Source: Tetracentron sinense (Eukaryota; Streptophyta; Magnoliopsida; Trochodendrales; Trochodendraceae). Taken from it: a stretch of DNA of 64,000 nucleotides. Of this stretch, positions 33,935-46,008 are shown one piece after another. A program made the translations under genes and the position numbers. The DNA is taken from the NCBI GenBank assembly GCA_015143295.1, contig JABCRI010001478.1, positions 496,001 through 560,000 on the forward strand, read 5' to 3'. The notes under the pieces were generated by a model. It worked only from the letters and a program-made list of their open reading frames with translations. It was not told where the DNA came from and ran no database searches. Position 1 is the stretch's first letter. Every line of letters starts with the position of its first letter.

Positions 33935-36286
33935 GCTGCCCCTCTTTGTCGGAGAGTGCCGAGATTGGCAATTGAATGACAAAGACTGGAAACATCTGAT
34001 TTTTACACTAAGATTGGATCTAGGGAAGTGCAATAGAGTGTGTGTTGTACAAGCAGTGAGTGCTCTGTGGAGTGATCAGGACTACTGCTAGGGAGTAGTG
34101 AGTGGCTGGGGAATAAAGATGATGTGGCCCGGAGGCGCTTAGTCGAGAGAGAGTGTCTCTCGGAAGCGGCGGGGGTTTTGATCGAAGCGGTGTTTCCCGA
34201 GGGATATTAACTAAAATGATCAGAGGACACATGGGATGTCGGAGAGACACGGGGTGTTAAAAGGGGAGACATGCAGGAGGTAATGCTGCGGTGTGACGAG
34301 GCTGTCACGGAGCACACAAGATATCTAGGACACACGGGGGTGTCAGAAAGGGGGACATGTTGGTGAGACTGCGGTGTGACGAGGTTGTCACGAAGCACAC
34401 AGGATGTCTAAGACACACGGGGGTGTCGAAAAGGGGGACATGATAGTGAGACTACGGTGTGATGAGGTTGTCATGGAGCACACAGAATGTCTAGGACATA
34501 TGGGGGTGTCAAAAAATATTAGGCGTAATGTCGGATTAACATTAGAATTACCCAAGAGGGACTAGATTTTGATCATGCAGGATATGATGCTATGCTATCA
34601 TGCAGGGATAAAGACAAGGATGTTTTCCCATGACTCTGCGACAGTTTGCCATTGGCGGGATGCGCGGTGTCAACTTCCTCTACTTGCTGGCCTGGGCCGC
34701 ATGATGCAGGTTGTTACAAACGGATCTTAATACCAAAAGTTTATTTTTGGAAATCTTTTTTCAGAAAAAGTGTAGGAGACTTTTGCAAAGATTTTAGTTT
34801 TGACAACAAAAATGCTTAGTTAGCTTTCAAATGTGCCAGTAAATCGCCTATGCTAAGGCTTTGTGAATCTTCTTTCACCTCAAAAGGAGGAGTATAATTC
34901 AGGGCAGGATGCTGTCGAGGGTAGACAAGCTTGTCAGATGAGGAGAAGCTTTCTAGTGGACTTTGTAAGCTTCTAGACTCTTACCAGGGAAGAGTAATGC
35001 TATGTGCCGTCAGAGGTTTCCACTAGGGATTGGAGATTGTTTGCTGTCAAGGCTCTACTGGGGAGTGGGCTTCTGCTGTGGACCAATTCTAGGGAACTCT
35101 GGTTTGTAGAGGATTTCCTGGTGTTTGCCTGCTGTTGGTGAGATTTCTTTCGAACGATTCTCCGCTAGGGAATTCTTAAGCGTTAAACATCGGTTGGGGA
35201 TTTTTCTTGTTGGAATCTCTGCTGGGGATATCTTTCCACTGAGAGTTGCTTACTGTTGGAGATAATAGGAGAATTCAGTAAGCCTGATTACTGCCGAATG
35301 TTGTTGCCAAACCGAATTTTAGCTTTTTCTCCCTTTTTTACCCTTGGAATGACCAAGTCATGGGGTTCACGTAATTTTTGCGTGATGAATCCATTGCTAG
35401 TTTCCTTCATGCCTACAAAGCTAATTAATTTTTGTCCATTTTTTGGCCATAATCGCAAGACTAGGTCTGGGAATCACGTAATTTTTATGCAATAAAGTTG
35501 TTTCTGGTTTTCACTCATGTCCACGATTGGTTGGGGAAGCTCGTGACTTACTGGGGAAAATATGTCTTCCCCTGTCATTGCCCTGAATGGCACTCCTTTG
35601 GGGAGTTGGGGTGATATTTCTGCTGAGGGATGTAGATGTGATATTGCGCTTCCACTCCCAGCTTCTAGGGGATCTAGAAGGACTTAAAGTAGGATGAAAT
35701 GTAGGCTCGGGGATCAAAGTTTAGGACACCCTGAGTTGTAGTTGATTTGTATTCCCCTGGAGTTTTTTTTTTGCTCCGCTGGGGAATTTGGGAGAGGTTG
35801 TCTCTACTGGGGAGTATGAGAGAGGTTATCTCTGCTGGGGAAAAAAATCCAAAGATTCTTATCTCTGTGGGGAGTCTCTGATTCTTGAGAATGTTTCGAC
35901 TTCTATTTTAGGATTTCCTATGATGGAAATTTTGTATACTTTGATGTTGACTCTATCGAGGAAGTTGGGAGGGATTTTGACTCTGTTTGGGGAAATTAGG
36001 GGATTTTTCTTTTTTAGTGATCGCACCTGATTTGTCAGGTTACCTACGTACCCTTTACGGGATCTAGTCAAGACGTAGTTCAGGCAAATGCCACAGGTTG
36101 GCAAGGAAGGGTGTCCCTGAAAAGGTTTTATGAAAGAAAGGTTGTTAGGCTCAATGGGCTAACTAGCAGATTTCATTGATTTTTGTAAGAGGGTTGACAA
36201 TGTTGGGGATAAGGAGTGTGCCAAAGATGGCCTCTTGTCCTTTCCCGGAGCAGCTAAGAGTGTAAAGCGTTTATCAGATCTAGACC
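33935..36286 (-). other. 3' UTR of Ogre copy B with polypurine tract and tandem repeats
   Basis: The polypurine tract complements GCTGCCCCTCTTTG at 33935-33948. Tandem units of 83-86 bp start at 34269, 34355 and 34438. A CTGGGGA-rich part lies at 35030-35260 and 35780-35830. About 570 bp (35716-36286) has no counterpart in copy A. No conserved ORF. Confidence 0.7.
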
Positions 36287-39200
36287 CTAAGCGCAGTATC
36301 TCTTGATTTTATCCATGTTGACGGGCTCTGGGAGGTCTTCGTCATCTATGCATCCAAGTTGAAGGATGCCGCCTGAGAATTTGTCTCGGACGATGTATGG
36401 GCCTTCATGTTGGGAGTGAATTTGCCCCTCGAGTCAGGGCGGTTTGGCAACACTTTCCAGAGAACCAGGTCACCGACTTCGATGCTGCGAGGCTTGACTT
36501 TCTTGTCGAATGCCCTAGTCATATGCCTCTGATAGGCCTGGGAGTGATTGATGGCTTTCAGTTGTCGTTCTTCAATCAAATTCAGCTACTCGTATCGGGT
36601 CTGTGCCCATTCTATCTCTGACAGCTCTACTTCCATTAGTACTTAGAGTGATGGAATTTGTACTTCAACGAGGAGGACTGCTTCCATACCATAAGCCAAG
36701 GAAAATGGTGTTGCCCCAGTTGAGGTTCTAATGGACATTCTGTAGGCCATAAGTGCGTATGGGAGCATCTCATTCCAGGCAGATTAATTGGTCACCATCT
36801 TCTTAATGACTTTCTTTAGGTTCTTGTTGGCTGTTTTAACTGCACCATTGGTCTGAGGCCTGTACGGTGTGGAGTTGTGATACTGTATTTTGAATTTTCT
36901 GCAGAGATCAGTCATCCCCTTGTTGTAGAAATTGAGAGCATTGTCTGTCACAATCTCATATAAGACTCCGTATGGACAGATGATATCCCTTTTCAGAAAG
37001 TGCTGGACCACAGAAGCTGTGACATTGGCATATGAGGATGCCTCGACCCATTTCATGAAGTAATCGATTACTACCAGGATGAATCGATGACCATTAGATG
37101 CTTTCGGTGTTATGGGACCGATGACGTCGACGCCCTAGGCTGAGAATGGCTAGGGTGCGGTCAGATTATATAGCCTTATCGGTGGTGCATTGATTCTGTC
37201 AGCATGGATCTGAAACTGGTGGCAATTCTGTACGTGTTTATAACAGTCAGCTTCCATTGTAGACCAGTAGTAGCCTAACCTGAGAATCTTCTTGGAGAGC
37301 ATTAGCCCGTTCATGTGTGGGCCACAAGTTCTTCCGTAAACTTCTTCGACTACCTGTGCTGCTTCACTAGTGTCAAGGCATCTGAGCCAGATCAGGTTCA
37401 ACGACCTTTTGTACAAGATTTCCCCTGAGAGGATAAACTGAATGGCCATTCTTTGGATTACCCGCTAGTCTCTTTTTGTGGAATCAAGTAGGAAGGTTCC
37501 GTCCTCGAGATATTGCTTGATGTTCATATACTAAGGCTTGTTGTCGGATACTACCTCTAGCTCGAGGTAATAGGCAGGCTGCTCCTGTTGTTGAATCTCA
37601 ATCGGCCAAATCATGATGCCCTTGGAGATCTGAACCATGGAGGCGAGAGTAGCCAGTGCATTGGTAAACCTGTTATGATTCCTAGATCGGTGGCTGAAGG
37701 TGATTCTTCTGAGCTGCGTAATCAGCATGTTGAGGTAGGCCAGGTACGGGACTAGCCTTGCTTCTCGGATGGCCTAAGATTTATTTTCCTGATAAATTAC
37801 CAGAGACGAGTCACTGTAAATGTCTATCACTTCAATCCCGATGCTTAGGGCTTCTTTTAGACCGGCTATGCATACCTCGAATTCTGCTTCGTTGTTGGAG
37901 CACCTGAATTTCAGCTTTACTAAGATAGGGAGGTGTGCTCCCTTGGGTGAGATTTAGATTACTCCTGCCTCTTCCCCATGACTGTTGGCAGCTCCATCAA
38001 AGTATAATTCCCAGTCGGAGTACCCTTGCTCTTCTACCTCCGTGAATAAGATGGCTTCGTCTGAAAACTGATCATGTACTGAGACGTAGTCCTCTGCTGG
38101 ACTGTGATCCAAGTGATCTGCGATCGCCTGTCTCTTGATTGACTTCTGTGTCATATAAGTGATATCGAATTCAGACAACATCATAAGCCATCGGGCAGTC
38201 CTTCCGGTGGTGGCTGGCTTTTCCAGAAGATATTTGAGTGGATCCATCCGCGATCAGGATTACCGGGTAGGAAAGCAGATATTGCCAAAGACGCTGAGTG
38301 GCCCAGACCAGTGCCAGACATGTCTTCTCAAGAGGGTTGTACCTCTCTTCATACTCCAGCAGGAATTTACTGATGTAGTAGATAACTTGCTCTATTCTGC
38401 CTATCTCATTGTGCTGTGCTAGGACGCACCCCATTGAGGTTTCTTGCACTGAGATGTAAAGTAGTAGGGGCCATCCCAGCGTAGGGGGCACAAGTACTGG
38501 AGGGTTGACTAGGTACTGCTTTATTTAGTCAAAGGCTTCCTGATATTCGTCTATCCAGACTGTCGGTGTATTCTTCCGGAGAAGCTTGAAGATCGGTTCA
38601 CAGATTAGAGTGAGCTGAGAGATGAACTGGCTAATGTGGTGAATTCTACCCAGGAAACCGTAGATCTCCTTTTCAATCTGGAGAATCGGCATTTCGGTGA
38701 TAGCCTTGGCTTTGGCTGGATCGATTTCGATACCTCTTTTACTGACTATGAAGTCGACGAGCTTTCTTGATGAAGCTCCAAAGACGCATTTGGCCAGATT
38801 CAGTCTCAGGCCAAACTCTCTGAGTCTGTTATAGAGTCTTTACAGGTCTTCTGGATGTTACCTGCCAGTAGGATATTTGACGATCATGTCATCCACATAG
38901 ACTTCAGTTGACTTGTGGATCATATCATGAAATAGTGTCGTCATGGCCCTCTGTTAGGTTGCCCCTGCATTCTTGAGTCCGAAGGGCATGACCTTATAAC
39001 TAAATGTACCCCAAGGTGTGATGAAGGATTTTTTCTCCATGTCTTCTTCTGCCATTCTGATCTAGTTGTATCCGAAGAAGCCATCCATGAATGAGAGTAT
39101 CTATGCCCCGCAGTGTTATCGACCAGGATGTCGATGTACAGGAGAGGGAAATGGTCCTTGGGGGTTGCCCTGTTTAGATTCTGGTAGTCGATGCACATCC

Positions 39201-42200
39201 GTATTTTTTCGTCCTTCGGTACAGGCATGATGTTGGCCAACCATTCAAGGTAGGTTGCTACTGCCAGGAAGCCTACATTGATCTGCTTTTTAACTTCTTC
39301 TTTGACTTTCGGTGACCATTCGGGTCTCATCCGTATCAGTTTCTGCTTAACTGGTCTGACGTCAGGGTTCAGGGGTAGCCTGTGCACCACTAATGCTGGG
39401 TCCAGGCCAGGCATGTCTGCGTATGACCAGGCGAAGACATCACTATAACTCTTCAGAAAGCTGATCATGTCTTTCTTCTGTTGCTGATTCATGTTTGTGC
39501 CAATCCTGACTAGCTGGGGGTTGTCCTCGGATCCAAGGTTTATTGTCTCGGTATCCTCAATGTTTGATTACAGGAGTCCCTCACTGTGTTATAGGAGGTC
39601 CAAAATCTCCTGAGGTAGTTCCTCTTCTTGTTCTGGGTCATATTCCACTTCTGTCAGTTCTAGAATGGTTTCAGGGGTAGCCTTAGTGCAGGCGATTTCC
39701 TGGTAAAACATTTAGCTAAGTTTAGCATGTTTATGTATTTTTTTTTGTTTCTAGTGTTTCAGGACACTAGGCTTCCTAGAGGAAGAGTCTGTGTGATTTT
39801 TGTCATCAGCCAAAATGTTTGATGCAAAAGATGTTTTTCAGTCAAAATGTCAGATTTCATTTATAAAACAAGTATGATTGTTGTTACAAAAAGTTTTCTC
39901 AAACAAAAAAGGAGGCCGACAGTGGGCTGACATTTGAATTTTGTAAACAGGAGCAAAGAGAGATAGAAGGAGGAGAAGGGTGATGCTTGTTCACTGCCTG
40001 GTCTGACCGACCTTTCCTGCACTGTTGCTGCCTGGCCCTGGCTGGCCTCAATGATGAGAGCCTCAGTTAACCAACGGATTATTGGCTGGCGACTGGATGA
40101 TGCTTTGGTGCAGTTGGAGAGGGTGTAAACCTGTTCTCCCACTAGATATTCTGCTTCGGTAGCATCTTCGATAGTCAGCTCGTTAAATAATTGAGCCATG
40201 CTGAAGATCTCTGGATCTAGAATCTCTGAAGATTCTGTATTGGACTGAGAGGTTAAGGCAACTGGTGCAGTAGAGGTGTTAGGGTAAGGCTTGAAGGTTC
40301 CGATTGGGAATGTTACTGAAATGTGGGGTCGAGGTTCTGGTTTCGTCGACCGACTGCTCTTCTTTGTAAGCTTGGCGAGATAGTCCTCGTATTTGGGCCT
40401 GTAGCCCAGTCCAAAAGGCGGAGTGTATCGAGGAGGTGTATATCTCTTTTTCATCCCTTGGTTTCGATCTCTCAGGCCTACCCCGGGTTGATAATTCATT
40501 TTCGTCATCATCCTGACAAATGGCAGAATCTGCTGTTTGCTCTGCTTTTCTATCTAGGTGATAGAACTGACCTACTCAATTTGGTAGGACATGAAGGTTG
40601 TGCCTTGTCCCAACTCGTGGATGTCCCTAGAGGAACTCGCCAACTCCTCTGACGGTATTTTGACCAGGCGGTCATCTTGGATGAATTTGATTCTCTGCTG
40701 TAGAGAGGTGGGAATGGCTCTAGCCGCGTGGATCCATGGCCTCCTGAGGAGCAAGGTAAATGATGCAGGCACATTTACAACTTGGAAGTTTATAGTGAAT
40801 TGAGCAGGTCCAACTCTGATAACCAGATCTATGCCACCTAGATTTTGCCTTGTTGAGTTGTCGAAAGCTCTGATTGTCATGAGTCTCTTCTTCACCTGAC
40901 TGAGAATCATACCCAAGCTTTGCAGTGTTGTCAGTGTACAGATGTTCAGGCCGGAGCCGTTTTCTATTAGTACTGAGGAGAGAGTTCTGTCAATGCATTG
41001 CACTGCTATATAAAGGCCCCAGGTATGGTCACTGTCGCCATCCGGAATCTCTTCTTCTGTAAAGGAGATAACTCTTAGTTCTAGCACTTATCTGACCATG
41101 TGCCCGAGCTTCTCGAGCGTAATGTCCGGTGTTACGTGGGCGATGTTAAATACTTGGAGGAGTTGCTTCCGGTGATGCTCAGAAGTTAAAAGAAGACCCA
41201 TGATTGAGATTTGGGTTGGTGTCTTACTTAACTGCTGATTCATGTTGAATTCTTCTGCTTTCTCTAAGATTTTTAGCAGAACTGCAGATTCTGCTGATTC
41301 TTTCTCAAGGTCTGGTACCCTTGTTATTTCTGTTCCTTTCTCTTTGCCTTTGCCAACTTAGCTGTCGGTGGCTGGTATACCCGGCCAGATCGGGTGAGGT
41401 TGGCAATGCTCTTGCTCTCGAGGACGAGAGAGCGAGGAGCGGGTACGTGATTGAGGCTGAAAGGTTGAGAAGGGATGTGAGGGATTCGGATTGGGCCAGT
41501 AGATCTGGAGGCTTGGCCAGGAGCCGTGGGCCAATTGATGGGACAAGGGATTGCGTAAACAATTTGCTCTTTGTCAGTTTCAAGAGCGGGGATTTGTACT
41601 GCGGCCTGAATGGCTTCGATGTTTGATTGTTGGAGATAGATAAAAACTGGTTGTCAATAGGAGGGCCTGATGACGCTATCGTCTACTGCCAGTGCGTCGG
41701 GTCTAGGATGCCCTGCCTTGGGCTCTTCCCACTGTATGAAATTGACTTGATTGTTGTTTGGGGGCAGTGGTGCTTGGTTGATGCTGGTATTGCTTGGAGC
41801 CAGCTCAACCTTACCCTCATCCAGAAGATCTTAGATGGAGCACTTTAGGCTGATACAGTAGTTTGTTGCATGGCCTGGGCCTTGGTGAAAGGCGCAGTGT
41901 TGATTGACATCGTAATTCTCTTTTCTCTTGTCTGGTGGTAAGAGGGGAGTAGGGCCTCTTAAGGCAAGAAGACCCTGTTTGGTCAAGAACTCTAGCAATT
42001 GGCCGAGAGTGTAGGGGAGATGAGTAAAGTTCCTGAGAGGCTTGTTCTGGTACTGGTTTTGCCCCTGGTTAGGCCAGGCTGGCCGGGTGTTTCTGGTAAC
42101 TGACTAAGCTGTAAGTCTAATGGGTGCTGTAGAAGCCACCATATGTACACTTTCTTTCTTTTTCTGGTCTCGGGGACCGCTGTTCCTACTGGTTAAGGCT

Positions 42201-43191
42201 GTAGCTTTGGGAGGATCAAGCCCTAGACTGGAGTGGATGGCCCTACTCTTGATGGCGGTCTTTATGCGGGCCCCAGTCTTTACGATGGTACCAAAGACTA
42301 TCATGGGCAATGTGACTATCAGGGTCGAGTAGGGCTGCTTCAGTGTGCCGATGAACATGCTCGCCAATTCCTCCTCGAGGATAGGAGTAGGGATTTTTGC
42401 TTCCATCTCCCTCCACCGGGTGGCGTATTCCAAGAAAGATTCGTTATTGCGCTGGCTCATTTCTTCGAGATAGCTCCGCTGAGGTCGGAGCTTCTGATTA
42501 AAGGAATACTGCTCTGTGAAGCAGTCCATGGCATCTTGCCAAGTTTTTATTCTCTGTTTCTAGACCGACATCCACCACATCTGGATTGCCCCCTTCACGC
42601 TCTTCTGAAAGTAATGTATGAGGAGGGATTGGTTCTTCTAGTGCAGAGCATGTCCCCCAGGTATAGCTGTAGGTGTTACTTTGGACAGTCCGAGCCGTCA
42701 TATTTATCAAAGTCTGGTACTTTGAACCCTACGGGAATTGCATCCCCCGAAGAGAAATTCAAGTCCTCCAGAGATAGACTGGTGCTGCCAAATGCACCCC
42801 CTCATCTTTCTCATCTCTTCTTTCATTTGTTTTATCTCTTCGTGCTAGTCTCGAAGAGATGGTGTGGGATCAGAAGACGACGGTCTGTCTTGATTAATGT
42901 GAGAGGCTTGGGCTGCTCTGCACCCTTGAAGTGCTCATACTCCATGTCACCTCCGCCTTTAGCAGGCCCAGGGTTAGGGATGATGATCGAGTTATGGTGA
43001 GGCTCGGGGATAGGTTGTTCGGATGATTCGCCGGTGGGGATCCGGGGTGAAGGTTCATCGATTCGGGTTCTAATCAAAATCTTTAGAGATTCTAGAACAC
43101 TGTCTAGTTTTCGTTGCATGGCCACAATGTCCATGTCATGTGCCTATAAGATCTCGCTGGTCCGCTGTTGTTGATCAACTGGTTCTGCCAT
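36287..43191 (-). pseudogene. Ogre copy B gag-pol remnant, all domains present
   Basis: From ATG 43191 leftward: Gag; a zinc knuckle of CX2HX4HX4C form (41896-41855); protease (41087-40572), whose catalytic Asp position reads Glu (VLIENGSGLN); G-patch-like linker (FGLGYRPKYEDY, about 40430); RT (39492-38650); RNase H (38491-38171); archaeal-type RNase H (YFDGAAN, about 38000); integrase (37449-36346). The natural end is probably TAG 36287-36289, after a segment matching the Tat pol C-terminus (MDKIKRY). Stops and frameshifts are many (for example near 39105), and TAG at 39062-39064 and 40554-40556 are at the same sites as in copy A. Confidence 0.85.
36346..37449 (-). pseudogene. integrase domain of Ogre copy B
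   Basis: Catalyses integration of the cDNA. The zinc-binding N-terminal part lies at 37330-37200 (HMNGLML...CYKHVQNCHQF, one Cys apparently altered in the last pair). The catalytic core is at 37056-36784 (KWVEASSY, then TDNALNFYN with the second Asp, and the PQTNGAVKTANK segment where the usual catalytic Glu is Lys). The C-terminal part with VGDLVLWKV is at 36579-36346. Copy A lacks all of it. Confidence 0.8.
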
Positions 43192-43440
43192 TATATCCGA
43201 ACTACTTTCTGACACAGCTTAGATGGGCACCTATTCTGAGATTGGTACTTCCGTGAGGACTGCATCTGCTACTTTTGCGAGAATTACAGTCATAGAGCGA
43301 GTCATTGGTCAGCTCGTGCAACTGAAAAGAAACAACGACTAATCACGGTTATGCATGATGAGACAGAATGCAGGAAAAGATTTTTCATGATTGAGTGAAT
43401 GAGTATAAGACAGAGACTCAAAAATAAAAAAGACTCAACC

Positions 43441-45137
43441 CTAAGCAGGTCCATCAAGGATAGCAAAGTCAAGCGACCGGGGCACGCCTTCAAGGTCCAT
43501 GATTTGTTGTTGGAGGGATGTGATTTCAACCTCCATGTGTTCAATTGTTTCCGTGTCATTGAACATACGGGATCCAAACTGTCGGATCCAGCTTGTCATC
43601 TCAACCTTTGCACTGTCAAGTTGTTATTCATAAAAGTATAGTTGGGCCCTGATGACGGCGGTTTCTTTGGCATCACCTCTATGCCTCTTCTGAAGGGACT
43701 GAACTGTATGCTCAAGTTAGTCAACCTGTTTCTGCATGGCTAGGAGTTCGCGGTTGTGCTCCGCTTCCTGATGCCTAAATGCTCGTTGGGCCCTCCGTAG
43801 CCTCTTCTTTGCCTCCTGGATCTGTAACTGCCTTTCCAAGAAGATGTCTCTCTAGGGAACCACCATTTCCATGATTGGTATGGTTCCTCGAGATAAAGCT
43901 GCAACTAGTGTGGACAGTTCCTTGGGTGCGAGCATATTAAATGGAATATCAGGGTCTTCCACCCATTGTCGGTATGCAGAATCAGTTGGTAGTCCTATTG
44001 TAACCACGAAGTCTGGCCATTGTCTCTTCGGGATATTCGCTAATCTGCTTGGAATCAGGGGGTATGGCATTCAGACTGCACTGTGAAGTTGGCGAAGTCA
44101 TTTTCCAGACTGTCTATCACCGAAATGAGTTGAGGGAGTCCAAACTGGCGAAGGACTTGGAGTAGTATGTAGGCTACAGAGGTGGTGAGACCTGCTAGGA
44201 CCATGCATCGCCTTCTTGCTATGACAACGCATGGTAGCTGTCTGTGAACCAGCCACACGTATTCCCATGTAATCTATTCCTCTGTTAGGTTCTGGAGAAG
44301 CCTGTAGATTGTTTTGACATCGGTAGTCCCTATTTGTCCTGATTCTGAGAAATCTTCCTGCGCAGGTTGTATGCATTTCAGGGGACGTCGGACACCGGTA
44401 GGATGGTACGCAGGTGTGAGACCAGCCACAGGTGTAATAGCGGTGCACTGGCATGGAAGATGTCTTTTCTACATTCTGTAGCTTGGTTGAGAGCCTTGAG
44501 AAGCTCTGTAAGGATGACTGGGATGTCTGTCTTGGAGTCGCACACATGTCTTCAATAATCTCCACCAGTACTGAGTCGGCGAGGGTGTGGCATTTTAGGA
44601 ACACCAACTGGGACATGATGATCAGTGTAAAGGCATTGAGATCAGGGAGTTCAGCTATCAGAGAGTCAGGGTTCTACCTCGGCTGGTACTATTGCTCAAG
44701 AAATTTTATAGACACCCATTCGTAAATACCGCTAGGATCGTGCTGAAGGGAAGTAGGCTTGATTTGTAAAAACCTTAAGATGTCTACCTGGAAGTTCACC
44801 CTGTAGCGCGGTACTATGGCATCGCCTTCCATGGTTAGCCAAGAATGCGTTGTATTTCCTCCAGTGTTGGATATAGCTCGTTCTTACTGAAACGGAACAC
44901 CTTGTAGGATGGGTTCCAACACTGGATTACAGTATTTAAGAGGCGCCAGTCTGGCTCAACCATGGATAGGTCTAGGGTGTTCCCCATTCAGTAGTACAGA
45001 GCCCAAGCGAGACGCTGATCCCGAGTTAGGGCCTCAATTGATTTCTGGAGAGTTTTGTCACATGCCCCCTGAGAGAGGAGGTGTAAGGGCCGTGAAGGCT
45101 GACCATTTGACGGAACAATCCCTGACGAACCTACCAT
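43441..45137 (-). pseudogene. Ogre ORF1 remnant (copy B)
   Basis: Start ATG 45137 (MVGSSGIVPSNGQPSR), end TAG 43441-43443. It better preserves the segment RLLNTVIQCWNPSYKVFRF (about 44950-44890), typical of the globular part of Ogre ORF1-like proteins. The C-terminal third reads as a coiled coil (QIQEAKKRLRRAQRAFRHQ, HMEVEITSLQQQIMDLEG) with two in-frame stops. It is also broken by frameshifts in the middle (around 44600-44100). Role unknown. Confidence 0.72.
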
Positions 45138-45985
45138 CTACCTAGAAAAATATACAGACTCTGTGTAAGTGTACTGTGTATGCAAAGATGATGCAAGTAA
45201 TGATGATGCATTTTTGATTTTTTAATTGGGTGCGACATGGCACATGTGATCCGATAAGGCAAGCAGATAGAGATCCGGTAGGCTTTACCTGGGTTATTGG
45301 GAACCAGGGGCCTACCAGGTCAAGGCTGGAATAAGTCTAGTAGAGACCTGTCTTCCTGGGATTTAAACCTCATGTGCTATGTCAAGATGTGGGATAGGAT
45401 GTGTTTTATTACAAGCACAAGTTTGGCTCATCACATGCCTTTTAGGTGGGTGCTTATCCGGGTAGGATGTGCCCGGATAGTCAACCATGATTTGGGGACA
45501 GGTATAGGGTACAAGCAAGTTTGGGTTTAGAGTATCTCTCAAGTTTGGCTTTTGTAGACTATACCCTGGCCTAGGCTATATGTATGCATACTGGGGTGAT
45601 GCAAGTGTGTTCCTAAGGATAGGGGGATCTATTAACACTGTATATGTGACTCCCTTGAAAATGGACGATTGGTGTAAGCGAAAGCGTTCAGAATCCTTCC
45701 CTGGGGGTAATCACCTAGCAGGAGTAACTCTGCTGACCTCCAAAACTTTTAACCCTCTGTCACTGAGGATAATCATCTAGCAGCCGTAAGCATATTACGC
45801 CTGTCTAATGGGATTCAGGGTTGTTACACTATTATGCTATGCATGGGATGCACAGTACAAAACATACTCAAAAGGTAAAAGGAATTAGTATTAGACTAAC
45901 TTTTAAGGCATTTGAGTAATGTTGATGTTAATTTGGCTTAGACCTAGGTTCCGGGTTGAACCTTGAGTTATGGCAAATGAGGACA
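45138..45985 (-). other. 5' leader of Ogre copy B
   Basis: Lies between the PBS and ORF1, with no conserved ORF. It contains the unoccupied version of the copia 2 insertion site (TCACCTAGCAGGAG at 45711). Confidence 0.75.
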
Positions 45986-46004
45986 ATCCCCAGTAGAGTC
46001 GCCA
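45986..46004 (-). other. primer binding site of Ogre copy B (tRNA-Arg type)
   Basis: The minus strand reads TGGCGACTCTACTGGGGAT, four bases from the LTR terminus at 46009. Confidence 0.8.
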
Positions 46005-46008
46005 GAAC

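Noticed and set aside
43302-43577. 91-codon minus-strand ORF at the end of Ogre ORF1
   Set aside because: A different frame of the same strand gives a coiled coil conserved in copy A and ending at a shared stop, so this frame is a shadow.
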